In this document: one piece after another, positions 9,897-21,790 of the stretch
Layout of the letters: every line of letters begins with the position of its first letter
Position numbering within the stretch: position 1 is the stretch's first letter
Made by a program: the position numbers and the translations under genes
NCBI GenBank assembly: GCA_025403435.1
Contig: CM046343.1
Location: 27,186,742 to 27,250,741 of the forward strand
Direction of reading: 5' to 3'
Source: Artocarpus heterophyllus
Taxonomy: Eukaryota > Streptophyta > Magnoliopsida > Rosales > Moraceae
Length of the DNA stretch: 64,000 bases
Notes under the pieces: generated by a model
The model's input: the letters and a program-made list of their open reading frames with translations, nothing else
Database searches by the model: none
Told to the model about the DNA's origin: nothing

Positions 9897-12800
9897 CTAA
9901 GTGAGTAAATACTGCAAATTTCGCATCTCCATAGCTTCCACATGCCTCTCGAAGACTCTCCCAGTAAGTGTCTTCGTGAATGGATCACCTAAATTGTCCT
10001 CTGACGCGATCTTGCACACCGTGACATGCCCGCTCTCAACGAAGTCCTTTATCAAATGATACTTTCGATCAATATGCTTACTCTTCTTGTGAAATCTTGG
10101 TTCCTTAGCATTAGCTACCGCTGCACTGTTATCACAATACAATGATACTGCCTTATTCATACCAGGAACTACCTCAAGATCCCCAAGGAACTTGCGGAGG
10201 CACACTGCTTCTTTCGAAGCATCACTAGCCGCCACATACTCGGCCTCCATCGTTGAATCTGAAGTGCAATCTTGCTTCGCACTTCTCCAACTGATGGCAC
10301 CGCCATCTAGAATAAACACAAACCCCGAAGTCGATTTCCTAGAATCCAGATAGGATTGAAAATCCAAATCGGTGTATCCTAGAGGAGTTAAATCCTCACC
10401 CGAATACACAAGCATATACCCTCGAGTCCTTCTCAGGTACTTGAAAATATGCTTTACCGCAACCCAATGGTTTGGTCCTGGATCCGCCTGAAATCGACTC
10501 ACAATCCCGACCGCATAGCTAATATCTGGTCGAGTGCAAAGCATGGCATACATGAGACTACCCACTGCCGAAGCATAAGGCACCTTCTTCATGTATTCTC
10601 TTTCCTCATAAGACTTTGGAGAGTCTTTCTTAGAAAGAGTAATTCCAGACCTAGATGGTTGCCCACCTTTCTTGGAATCCTGCATTGCAAACCTCCTGAG
10701 AATTTTATCTATGTAGCCGGCCTGTGACAAAGCTATCATTTTGTTCTTCCTATCCCGAAAGATCTGGATACCGAGAACAAAATTAGCCTCACCTAAGTCC
10801 TTCATGTCAAACTGCTTGGTCAACCATAATTTGACCGATGACAATGCCCCAACGTCATTGCCAATCAGCAGAATGTCATCTACATAGAGTAGTAGAAAAA
10901 CCACCTTCTCATTCTTGATGTGTTTGTAAACACATGGTTCATCCACATTTTGTGAGAACCCATAAGTCTTGATCACTTGATCAAATCTTATGTTCCAAGA
11001 ACGAGAAGCCTGCTTAAGTCCATAAATTGACTTTAGCAGCTTACAAACCTTACCCTCTTGACCCGCGACCTTGAACCCGTATGGTTGTTCCATATAAATG
11101 GACTCATCAAGATAGCCATTTAGAAAAGCCGTCTTGACATCCATCTGCCAAATCTCGTAGTCGAGAGCGGCAGCTATGGACAAGAGAATCCGGATGGACT
11201 TAAACATGGCTACAGGCGAAAAGGTTTCCTCATAATCGATTCCTTCCTTTTGTGTATAACCCTTAGCTACCAGTCTAGCCTTAAAGGTTTCGACCTTTCC
11301 ATCCACTCCTCTTTTCCTCTTGTAGATCCACTTACACCCTATAGGTTTTACCCCTTCGGGAAGATCCACAAGCTCCCAGACCCGATTAGTCTCCATAGAC
11401 TTCATCTCTATGTTCATGGCCTCTGTCCAGAGTCTTGAATCAACATCCTCCATGGCTTCTGCGTAAGTATAAGGATCCCTGTCATGTTCATCCGGTTCAT
11501 CCAAAAAGACTTCTCCATTGAACATATACCTTTCAGGTTGACGCCCGATCCTCCCACTACGCCGAAGCCCCTGAGGTTGTTGTTCAGGTTTGTTTGGTTT
11601 TTCTACACTGATCGGAATGGTTTCTTTCGGAACCTCCAGAGTACACGGATTACCCCTCAACTCCTCAAGCATCACTTTGCTTCGAGGTTTAAAGTCGTTC
11701 ATGTAACTCTCCTCAAGGAAAGTTGCATTAGTTGAAACCACGACTTTATTTTCCTTTGGGTTATAAAAATAACCCCCTTTAGTCCCTTTTGGATATCCTA
11801 CAAACACGCAAACTTCTGAACGTGCTTCCAACTTATTCAGATCCTTAAACAGGACATGAGCTGGACATCCCCATATGCGAATATGGTTTAAGGATGTCTT
11901 TCGTCTTGTCCACAACTCGTGAGGAGTTTTAGGGACCGATTTTGAAGGCACATTGTTCAAAAGATAACATGCGGTTTGTAGTGCATATCCCCAAAAGGAT
12001 AAAGGCAATGATGAATAACTCATCATGGACCGAATCATGTCCAACAAAGTCCTATTCCTTCTCTCCGCTACGCCATTCTGCTGCGAAGTGCCCGGCGCAG
12101 TCAAATGGGATAAAATCCCATTCTCTAACAAGTGTCCCAAGAACTCATCAGAAAGGTATTCCCCACCTCGATCCGATCGAAGTGCCTTTATGGGTTTACC
12201 CAATTGCTTTTCCACTTCAGCCCGAAACTCCCTGAACTTATCATAAGTTTCGCTTTTGTGGTGCATTAGGTACACATACCCATATCTTGAGTAATCGTCA
12301 ATAAAAGTGACGAAATACTCATACCCTCCTCGTGCCCGGATGTTCATCGGTCCGCAAACATCACTATGCACAAGTTCTAGAACCCCTTCGGCCCTATTGC
12401 CCTTAGACCCGTATGGTCTTTTGGTCATTTTACCCTCCAAACAAGACTCACATTGAGGTATAGATTCCACCTTTAAGTGACTTAAAGGTCCATCCCTTAC
12501 CAACCTTTGAATCCTATTCAGGTTAATATGGCCAAGGCGCAAATGCCAAAGATAAGTCTTATTAGAGTGAGAAGTTTTAAGTCTTTTTGAGTCATTATCA
12601 TTTATCTCAGCATTAAGCAATAGGTCCATCTTAGGTTTGATAAAATATAGATTATTTTGCATCCATCCAGAACAGATAAAAGATTTGTTTTTATGAATCA
12701 CCACTTTTTCATTAAAAGATACCACGTAGGAGTCTTTAAATAAAGAAGATACAGAAATTAAATTCCTTTTAAATTTAGGAACATAAAAACAATCTCGCAA

Positions 12801-13226
12801 AATTAAACTCCTATAATTATCAAAATAAAGATGGACATCTCTCACTGCTTCCGCTGAGACCAAGGATCCATCGCCCATCCGAAGCGTTAAGTCTTCACGA
12901 AGTAGGCTTCTCGTTTCTTTGAATCCCTGTAGAGAAACACAAACATGATTAGTTGCACCGGAATCTATGACCCAGATGTCACTGGATTCCTCAACCAAAC
13001 AAGTTTCTAAATATAGAAGATCACACCTACCTCCCTTGGAAAGGAAGTCCTTGCAATGCTTCTTTATATGCCCGACCTTACCACAGAAGAAGCATTTAAG
13101 CTTCTTTGGGTTCTTCTTCTTCTTCTTCTTGCTCTTGATTGCAGGAGGAATAGAAGACTTGCCACTCTTGGCCCGTTGCTTCTTTCCATTCCCAGAGTTA
13201 GGATTTGAACCAGAAGCAGCTACCAT
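9897..13226 (-). CDS. Ty1-copia pol polyprotein: protease, integrase, RT, RNase H
   Basis: This is an uninterrupted 1109-codon stretch. In order it has: a Lys-rich segment; a CX2CX4HX4C zinc knuckle at residues 45-58; protease motif DSGA at 88-91; a GAG-pre-integrase block LWHLRLGH near 225; integrase core ([27 protein letters not shown]); reverse transcriptase with [11 protein letters not shown]; and RNase H ending [13 protein letters not shown]...KHIDRKYH. Protease-integrase-RT order is diagnostic of Ty1-copia. The frame is continuous with gag upstream except for one amber codon at 13281-13283, so the ATG at 13226 is probably internal to an original single gag-pol ORF. It ends four bases from the polypurine tract. 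Activity is unknown. Confidence 0.93.
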   Translation of the reverse strand: MVAASGSNPNSGNGKKQRAKSGKSSIPPAIKSKKKKKKNPKKLKCFFCGKVGHIKKHCKDFLSKGGRCDLLYLETCLVEESSDIWVIDSGATNHVCVSLQGFKETRSLLREDLTLRMGDGSLVSAEAVRDVHLYFDNYRSLILRDCFYVPKFKRNLISVSSLFKDSYVVSFNEKVVIHKNKSFICSGWMQNNLYFIKPKMDLLLNAEINDNDSKRLKTSHSNKTYLWHLRLGHINLNRIQRLVRDGPLSHLKVESIPQCESCLEGKMTKRPYGSKGNRAEGVLELVHSDVCGPMNIRARGGYEYFVTFIDDYSRYGYVYLMHHKSETYDKFREFRAEVEKQLGKPIKALRSDRGGEYLSDEFLGHLLENGILSHLTAPGTSQQNGVAERRNRTLLDMIRSMMSYSSLPLSFWGYALQTACYLLNNVPSKSVPKTPHELWTRRKTSLNHIRIWGCPAHVLFKDLNKLEARSEVCVFVGYPKGTKGGYFYNPKENKVVVSTNATFLEESYMNDFKPRSKVMLEELRGNPCTLEVPKETIPISVEKPNKPEQQPQGLRRSGRIGRQPERYMFNGEVFLDEPDEHDRDPYTYAEAMEDVDSRLWTEAMNIEMKSMETNRVWELVDLPEGVKPIGCKWIYKRKRGVDGKVETFKARLVAKGYTQKEGIDYEETFSPVAMFKSIRILLSIAAALDYEIWQMDVKTAFLNGYLDESIYMEQPYGFKVAGQEGKVCKLLKSIYGLKQASRSWNIRFDQVIKTYGFSQNVDEPCVYKHIKNEKVVFLLLYVDDILLIGNDVGALSSVKLWLTKQFDMKDLGEANFVLGIQIFRDRKNKMIALSQAGYIDKILRRFAMQDSKKGGQPSRSGITLSKKDSPKSYEEREYMKKVPYASAVGSLMYAMLCTRPDISYAVGIVSRFQADPGPNHWVAVKHIFKYLRRTRGYMLVYSGEDLTPLGYTDLDFQSYLDSRKSTSGFVFILDGGAISWRSAKQDCTSDSTMEAEYVAASDASKEAVCLRKFLGDLEVVPGMNKAVSLYCDNSAAVANAKEPRFHKKSKHIDRKYHLIKDFVESGHVTVCKIASEDNLGDPFTKTLTGRVFERHVEAMEMRNLQYLLT

Positions 13227-13280
13227 ATTGGCCTCTCCACCAGCAGGAGACTCCCTGATCAGCAGTTCAAACTCCTGTAA

Positions 13281-13850
13281 CTATTTCATCAGTTCTGTCA
13301 AGGTCATATCCCGTCTATTGCTTAGATTAAAAGTAGCTCTAAACGGAATAAATTCCTTAGACAGAGTCTCAAAGACCATAGTCATCTGAGTTTCAGCATC
13401 GATGTCGGCTCCATTGGTTTGAGCCTCAGCGAGGTAACCCATGACCAACATCATATGCTCCTTTACAGATGTCCCCGGTCTCTGTCTACAGTTTAAGAGT
13501 TTTCGAAGCGCTCCTTGCCGCTTTGTTATGGCTTGGCGTCCAAACATGTCCTCAAGATTATCCAAGATCTGCTTTGCAGTCTCATAATCTTGATGTTGAG
13601 CCTGCAGCACGTTGTTCATGCTAGCCATAACATAGCAGCGGGCCTGATCATTAGCATCTTTCCAGCGGTCGTACGCTTGGAATTGCTCATTACTTGAGTC
13701 TCCCGTAGGCTCGGGAGGACAAGGAGTTGTCAGAACATATTTCAGTTTCTCAAAGGAAAGGACGATGTCCAGGTTCCGTTTCCAATCATTATAATTCTCA
13801 CTGGTTAATTGGTTCTTGTCAAGTATCGATGATAAAGCATTTTTAGACAT
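13281..13850 (-). CDS. Ty1-copia gag, ended by amber codon in frame with pol
   Basis: The ATG at 13850 begins MSKNALSSILDKNQLT, the usual start of copia-type gag (UBN2/gag-polypeptide family), with the conserved YNDWKRNLDIVLSFEKLKYVL region after it. The frame extends further upstream without a stop, but the gag family start favours 13850. After MTLTELMK an amber codon (13281-13283) ends the product. The same frame then continues through [12 protein letters not shown] into pol. Either this copy is dead by one mutation or pol is made by readthrough; nothing in the sequence decides between them. Confidence 0.88.
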   Translation of the reverse strand: MSKNALSSILDKNQLTSENYNDWKRNLDIVLSFEKLKYVLTTPCPPEPTGDSSNEQFQAYDRWKDANDQARCYVMASMNNVLQAQHQDYETAKQILDNLEDMFGRQAITKRQGALRKLLNCRQRPGTSVKEHMMLVMGYLAEAQTNGADIDAETQMTMVFETLSKEFIPFRATFNLSNRRDMTLTELMK

Positions 13851-15502
13851 TTTGAATCTACAATAAAGAATCATATACCAAACATAAGCAAACACATATA
13901 ATAATTTAGTAAGATAACACAATCATGTAAAATCATACAAATGTGTTTATGTGTCAAAACCTTGAAAATATCACAACCTTACAACGATAATTCCCAACTC
14001 AGAATTCAACAAGCTCCTAGGGGAGTCATGCCAAATTCAATCAGGAACACGGATCCCCTCCTGATTAATATATGCCATCCAGGACCTGTATGATCCAGCA
14101 TATACTAATAATCGTTTCTTTTGGCCATTAATTTTATTAACAGAGCTCCTAGGGGAGGTTAATAATAAAATTAACATGAGTGTATAACCACCGTTTCAAT
14201 ATTTTATCTATGATTTATAATCACCACCTAGGAGTGTGCAACCATAAATCATACTAAAATACCTTATCCTTTCAGAGATCCAATCTGGTACATGATAGAA
14301 ATCCCTTCCTAGGGGTCAGGACCACCATGTTCTGCCTATGGACCAACGATGGAGGCCTTAGGTTCTCTCTTTCAAAACCTTCTCCCACTCAATCTTTTGA
14401 AGTCAAGGTTTTATTTTAAAATTATGCATGAACAATTTTAATATGAGCGGCACTCCCTATTCTATATGACATGTTATCAATATACATGGTAAATCATATT
14501 ATAATGCAGACAAGCAAAGCAATCAAGCAAAGCTACAAGCATAATAATAATAATAACCGTAATATTATGGTTCCACCCTAGAGAATAGAAAATTAAGATT
14601 ACAAGAGAATAATCGAGACATTTATCGATTCTTCATCCTTGAATCCTCAAGCTGTATCCTTCTTCATGTAATATCCATCTTCAAGTCCTCAATCCCGTAT
14701 GAATCGAACACTTCATATTTCCGGTCATATCCAAATTTAATGTTTCTCAGAATCGTCCCAAAAATAAAATTAAAACTGCATTGGAAAAATTGCACCTTTT
14801 CTGGACACCTGGCAGCTCTCGGTCGGTAGTCCGATCTGGGTGATCGGTCTGCCGATCATGGTGGTTCGGCCTGCCGAACATGAAGGTTCGGCCTGCCGGC
14901 AGAGCACCAAAATTTATGCCCCACTGTCGGCTTGCCGGACCGTACGTCCGGCCTGTCGATTTGTGACCTTCGGCCTGCCGAACTGTGAGGTCCGGCATGC
15001 CGATCGAGCAGAAGAAACCTTAATCCAGAAAATACAATTTTAATGCAATTCATCAATTTTATTTTCAACAATTCAAAAACATAAAATTAGAGACTCAGGA
15101 AATACCTGGAGACGCCATCATCAATATTTAAGATTCGACTTCTCGTTTTGTTTTCTCCGAATAATTATTTAATTACAAAATTCTTACAAATTAAAAATTA
15201 AATAACAATTCCTAGACGGAGATGATAGTCCGTCATCTAATTACATGAAAAACCTATATACACATTCTAACCTCTAAGGAACCATAACCGGTATTAATTA
15301 ATTAATAAATAATCAAACAACAATTTAATCAACCATAATTAATTAATAAACATTCACCATATAATCCATGATAACATATATATTATATAGAAACCTAGAG
15401 TGCCATCTCTCTATAAAATTTAATTCAAGCATTGGAGAGATTAAGATCACAAAATTTATGCATATAACATGATCACAAACTTGCAAATTTATGTAAAAAC
15501 CT
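13851..15502 (-). other. Copia untranslated leader
   Basis: About 1.65 kb between primer site and gag has no credible ORF. It contains CTCCTAGGGGAG at 14014-14025 and 14146-14157, with weaker relatives near 14224 and 14307. A cluster of GGCCTGCC-type near-palindromes lies at about 14820-15005. Confidence 0.8.
14820..15005. repeat. Near-palindrome cluster in copia leader
   Basis: Units such as TTCGGCCTGCCGAAC recur with variants (GTCGGCTTGCCGGAC, GGTCCGGCATGCCGATC) about every 20-30 bp. The motif is the same as in the gypsy LTR arrays although the two elements belong to different superfamilies. Confidence 0.85.
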
Positions 15503-15515
15503 GGCTCTGATACCA
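15503..15515 (-). other. Primer-binding site, tRNA-iMet (copia)
   Basis: The minus strand reads TGGTATCAGAGCC, two bases inside the 5' LTR. Confidence 0.92.
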
Positions 15516-15517
15516 AT

Positions 15518-17538
15518 TGTTGGAAACAAAGTGCGCAGCGGAATTTTTTAAAAAAATAAAATTTTTCATCAGAGTAATTTCCAAAATACAAGTTTGACAT
15601 GTTATATGTATAAATTAAACAGATCTTACTAACCTCAGTGTGCCGAAGAACCTCTGCGACTTGTGTAGAGAAGTAACGTTCCAGAAGAGCCTCAACCAAC
15701 TGGTCTTCTTTGCTATTCTCTATCCATAACCGGAGTGAGTGTGGGCTCACACGTACAGCTCTTCCACCGGTGACTCTCCTTCCAACCAATAGAGAGAACC
15801 CAAAGCTAGTGTTCGTGATTTGTGAACAAAAGCTCTCAGGGAGTTTTTCAGATGCTCACTAGAAGAGTATCACTCTTAATCTCTCAAATTGATCTGAGTA
15901 AATCATTAGACTCACTCTCTTTTTATACCTATTGGTCCTAGGGTCAGTCCATATCAGATTTGGTCTCAAAAAATAGAAACAGAATCAAGTTCGGATCAAT
16001 ATCTGATAAGATACGCGTGAAAACGCGTAATCTTATCTGCGCTGATAGGCAGGCCGAACATGCCAGTTCGGCAGGCCGAACACGTCATCCGGCAGGCGAA
16101 ACTGCCAAGAAAAAATCTCCTCGAATATTTTATTTTTCACCCGAGATTCTAAAGGATAAAGTCTCAGTTTTGATTCAAATAGCCCAATAGAAAAGATATC
16201 TGATCAAAACAAACTTTATCAAGATAATCTCTAAGAAAATAAATCAATTCACAATAATTCTACAAGTTTATCTTGTTCTAATTGTCCAAAATTAAAACAA
16301 CCGATAAACAGACAAGAATTACCCGAACGCAATAATTCAACAAGTTCATCTTGAACTAATTTCTTACATAATTAATTCAACCGATAAACAGACATGAATT
16401 ATTTGATTCTTATAATTTTTAAACCAATCTGATAAATCCGACATAAGTCACCAATTATTGGAAAAGTACGTCGTGTCGTTACAGGATTTTGTGAGCTAGC
16501 AAAGGGGACCAAAATGGACCTATAAAGTTCAAGCTCATGATAATTATGAAACCCAATATCCCAGATATACATTTCACAATTATCAACTCCAACGCTACTC
16601 CACTAAAAGCTTGGAGTTGCACTCTCGAACTTTATAGAATTACGAAGCTCGTGTAGCTAAGTCTCCATGACATATCATAGTGTATCGTATCCCCATATGA
16701 TCATCCATAATCGGCTTAAGGACAAGTTCTGTCTTACCTTCCCGATTATTTTTATCTTACGTTCCATTGTCTCACCATTAGAAAACTTACCATCCAAAGA
16801 TAGTATACCATTCGGTTACACCTATGTATCCAAATGGTTGAGCGCTCCAGTTTTCCAATTACAGGACAACGCATATAAGAGGATATCATTACTCCTAAAG
16901 AGGAGCTATGGATTCCATATCTATGAATAACAAGTCTACGCTATCAAGAGTCATGCCTCTAACGTACCGACATGCATGCCACTATAGAGATGTGGGAGTC
17001 ACCCATTGGTACATCAAAAGACACAAGTCGAGACAACGGGCCCATTATTCATCTCAGGATTAAGATACAATACAAATGATTGTCTAAAGTGAATCGATTT
17101 GCCAAGACAGAATTATTAATCCAAATCAATTCACTTTATGTCCCGATCCAACACATCGTCACCTATGACAACGTGCCAATGTTTTTATTCATAGAGTCCA
17201 ACTCCGATGGTCAAGACAAACCATCTCCCAAAAGGGATATAGACAACATAATAATCTTTACATGAATAAAGCGCCCAACTTTATTCCCTCGATTGTGGAT
17301 CATATGTTTTAGACCATCACCCTAAGAATTGTGTCTTCCATATAATCATCCCATCCTATGCCCAATTCTTAAGGTTTAGACTGACAGTCTCAGACTACTG
17401 TTTGCTTATCATACATTCAACAAATATGAACGTAAAGAGGACAATATTTGGTATATATAAATGAATAAATTCTTTATTGATAAAAATGTCTCCAAAAACG
17501 TATTACATTTTTACTCCTTAGAGCATACATGTCTAACA
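15518..17538 (-). repeat. 5' LTR of copia element (2021 bp, complete)
   Basis: The plus strand runs from TGTTGGAAACAAAG to CATGTCTAACA. From 15845 it matches the left LTR remnant. Two or three GGCAGGCCGAAC units lie at 16045-16100. The outer flank begins CTTGA; the partner target-site copy is outside the window. Small ORFs inside both LTR copies are shared only because the LTRs are duplicates. Confidence 0.94.
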
Positions 17539-19421
17539 CTTGACCCGTGGACCTGAATTGTCAAACCCTACCTAAAATGGACGGTTTGACTAATCAATAT
17601 CACGTGATTTGAAAAAAAATATATATCAGTAATAATACAACTTTGCTTTGTCATGAAATAGATCATGTGAGTTGAAGGCTGTAATTGCAACGTCAATACG
17701 TCATATCATATGGTCTCCACCATTGAATCATATTTCATAGTGTTTGCAAGCGGTGAACAATGCAAACCACCGTATGATCATAGACATGATTGATAGGTCA
17801 AGGAATATGATTGATCAAGTTGGCAGCAATAAGCGAATTCCGCAAGATATACTTTGTTTTTAAAGCCAATTCAATAATTTCAATCATTATCTATATATGA
17901 TCTACCGCCGACTCTCCCCTATTCACTCACATGAATAAGGCATAATTGCGCATGCGCTCCCACTCCTAGAAAAGAAAACAACATATATAGCTTTTCATGA
18001 GAACGTACCCATGTCAATCGAGCATTACAACAAACTTAATTTTTAATCACAACAATTTTTACTAAAATCTTTAGTCACAATATTTATTATAATTAATTTA
18101 TAATTAGTCACAAATTTTAGTTTAATTTTTTTGTTGTGACTAAAACTTTTAGACATAGAGTTTTCAGTGTTTTCGGGACTAAAAGTTTTAATCACGACAA
18201 AAATTAAAATAAAATTTGTGATTAATTGTACATAAATTATAACTTTTTATTATGATTAAAAATTTTACTAAAAATTGTTGTGACTAAAAGTCCAGTTTTT
18301 TTTTTTTTTTTTTTTAGTGGAGCTTGTATTTACCACTTTAGTGGGCATAGGTGAGGATCCAGACCACTAGGGTACATTTTTAATTGTTAGATATGATCAA
18401 AACTTTACAAACTCGACTGTTAAAAGATAGTCCCATGTTATTTTTTCGATTTTCATTGAGAAATAGCCTCAAAGAAAAAAATGTAAAGAGTTGAATTAAA
18501 TGTATTTACTCAGTCAGTATCTTCTATCTGTATATAATAATATCCGTATGCTGCATTTGTGTGTGTGTATATATATATATATACAAATACGTGTGTATAT
18601 ATATGTAAACATATTCATACGTTCAGAATAATAATTTTATTTGTTTTTTTAGCTGTTTTGGCGTTTTAAGTATATAATTTTTTTAAAGGACGTCATAATT
18701 TTTTAATGTACTCTTAAGTGAGAGATGATGTGAGATGAAATTCTTGTTGTCAACCTAATTAGAATGTGCTAATTTCTCATGAATTGTTTGTTGATCAAAC
18801 AAATGTATATGATATGTTAATAATTGTGCATAGTCATTTGTACCCCAAAAGTTTAGAATTGTTTTCATGATCGTTACTTGTTGCGCTTCAACATTGCCTC
18901 AACCATCTTGCCATCTTGGTTCGTATTTAATTTTATCTCAATCATATGATATGGATCTCGAGATTCTAACTTGTGCTCAAGATATTACAAGCTCTATGTC
19001 ACTTTTGAATTTAAGCTTAAGTTTTTTTTTTTATTATTTACAAAAAATGATTCCTGTGGAATAAAATTTAAAAGTCGTTCTTCCCTAAATCACCCCGAAA
19101 TAGAGTTTGGTATTGGCATCCAGCTAGCCCTTTATTATGGCCGCTATGGTGTATATATATACGTGAACCAAACGGAGAAATATCAATAAGATAATTAGTC
19201 GACATATAATATTAAACCACACATTTCTTCTTTGTTGAGAAATATTTGTTTTTCTATTTGTTACTGTAATTCCTTTTTAGCTTTGACATAGGAACTCCAC
19301 ATAATGTACATCTATCACATTCACAACCCCAAAAACTATTAAAAAAAAAGGGGCATAGAACCACATATAAAAAGAACTCACAAAATCCTCAAACTTGGGT
19401 AGTACTAATCACAGACAGAAT
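17539..19421. other. Intergenic, AT-rich, with MITE relic
   Basis: There is no credible coding sequence. 18024-18327 is a degenerate palindromic element related to the one at 20110. A TA/TG microsatellite is near 18560-18605. The rest is unique-looking AT-rich DNA downstream of the transporter gene. Confidence 0.7.
18024..18327. mobile_element. Degenerate MITE related to 20110-20426
   Basis: Repeated blocks of TTTTAGTCACAACAATTTTTA in both orientations make the stretch an imperfect palindrome ending in a T-run and AGTGG. The left end lacks a clear CACTA terminus. Confidence 0.55.
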
Positions 19422-20920
19422 TTAAATGTTGTCTAACTTGCTTTGCTGGACCGAAATATTCACTTGATCATGATGATGATCACTATCATCGACAAGCCTG
19501 CTCTGATGATCAGTCTCCTCTGCTTGGTAAGTCATGTGGACACCATAAAGCATATAGAACACAGTAATCAAAACCGTCCATATCGCAAATCTTTGAAAGG
19601 AAAGCACCTTAAGGGAGGTCATTAGGAACATATTAAGGAATATAGATAGGGCAGGAGGCCACGGCATGTAGGGCACGGACCATGTCCCGGAAGGGTAATT
19701 AGCTTGGCAATTAGGCACTTTGTAGTGGAAAATACCTATTATGGAGAGAGTGGCCCCACCGAATAGCGGCAGGCCCAGCCACCACGGGTGCTTCCTGTGC
19801 CACGAGAGGGAAAACCCGAGGGCTGCGGAGGAGAGGAGGAAGAGGAAGAGGAGGATTTTGCAGGGAGGGTTGTTGCTGGTGACGACGTAACGGCGGTAGA
19901 TGAGAGCGTTGGCAACTAGGAAGAAGACGACGAGTGTGCCGATTGAGATCATTTGGAGGATTATGTCTAGGTCCACAAAGAGTGCTATTGATGCCGTGCA
20001 AAGTCCTAAAGATGATCATAGGAATTAAAGAGAAACAATATGTCAAAATACGTAGGCGTGAAATGTTACATGCTTTTAAGTTAATTTCTGAACTCAAGAT
20101 ATGTACATACACTATAAAAATATGAAATTTTAGTCACAACAATTTTCAGGACTTTTAGTTACAACAATTTTTAGTAAAACTTTTAATCACAACAAAATAT
20201 TGTGACTAATGTGCAATTAGTCACAAACTTTAGTTTAATTTTCATTGTGACTAAAACTTTTAGCCATGAAGTTTTTAGTCATGAAATGTTTCTGTGACTA
20301 AAAAATCTGTATCTAAAAGTTTTAATCACAATGAAAAAATAAACTAAAATTTGTGATATATATCATTCATAACAAATGTTGTGACTAAAAGTTTTGTTGT
20401 AAATAAAAGTCTAGTTTTTTATAGTGATATTGATCGAATCACATAGTATCGTCATTTTGAATGAGATACCTAGAATTTTAATCAAAGAAAGATTTAAGAT
20501 AAGAAAAATAAATGCATTTAAAAAAAAAATAGAGACAACTAGCGTTAAAAGAAACTAATTGGTTAACACATCATTGCGCTCTGCCAAAAACTCTATCCTA
20601 ATAATGCTAAGATACGCAATATAGATATATTAATTTGCGTGTACGTGAATGTGTATATATGTTATAGATATGTACATTTATGTGAATGTAGGAGTGATTA
20701 AAATCAGTAATGATTCATGATAACTGCATCGACTTCATATATATATATATATAACTAGTGGGGTTTTCTTGTTTTTCTCCTTTTGATTTTTGTTTTGTTT
20801 TTTTTCCCCTTATGATGCTTACAGCTTTATAACAGCTCTTTTTCTGTGCGTGATTTGACTCGTTAAATTGTCATGAAGTCAAAACAATAATAAACACCAA
20901 TTTATAGGGATATTGGCCAC

Positions 20921-20958
<38 letters not shown>

Positions 20959-21748
20959 TTATATATGTATGTACATATTCTTTCCAATGAAATCATGTAC
21001 TCATGTGATGAAAATTAAGCAAAGATAAATAAGAGGCTGTAAGTTTACCAACCAAGGAAGAGTGTAGCGTTCAAGGGTGTGCCAGTTGAAGGATGAACCT
21101 TGGCTAACCAAGTTGGCACCAACCGAGCCCTTCCAATAACACAAAGGTACCTGGCTTGGCCTAACATTGCTACTAGCACAGATGCCACTATTCCCAAGCT
21201 TGCACCTCCCGCCACCACATTCCCTGCCCATTTCCATCCCATGCTTTGGAATGCTACTGAAAATGCTGCGTCTTTATTCTGTGTCAATTGTGTCAATCCA
21301 AAGGAAATTTTCAAAGTTACATATGTATCTAGGAATAGGAGAATTTTCATCGAAGTCATCTCTCAAAACTTACTTTTTATAATTATCCGACATGTTTAGA
21401 TGTAACACAACTTAATAAACATGCAATATGAATAATAATATGGTACTCTTTAAATATGGTATGAATAAACATAATTTTTAAAGTGTAGCATAGCATGTAA
21501 TCTTCTTTTAGGAATATGCATCTATAGTATTATATAATTGTAGAGTTCATGATGAATAACTTTTACGTTTCTTTTCCTATGTGTGTAAAGAATTCGAAAT
21601 TCAACTGTTTTTTATAACTGGTTATAATTAATTTTTAGTTTAGTAATGCTCCATAATAAAGTGAGAAACTTAATGTAAACAAATTTTTATTTGGTGAAGA
21701 CTTATATTAGGTGTTGACTCTCGTGAATTTATTGATTTACGTATGTGT

Positions 21749-21790
<42 letters not shown>

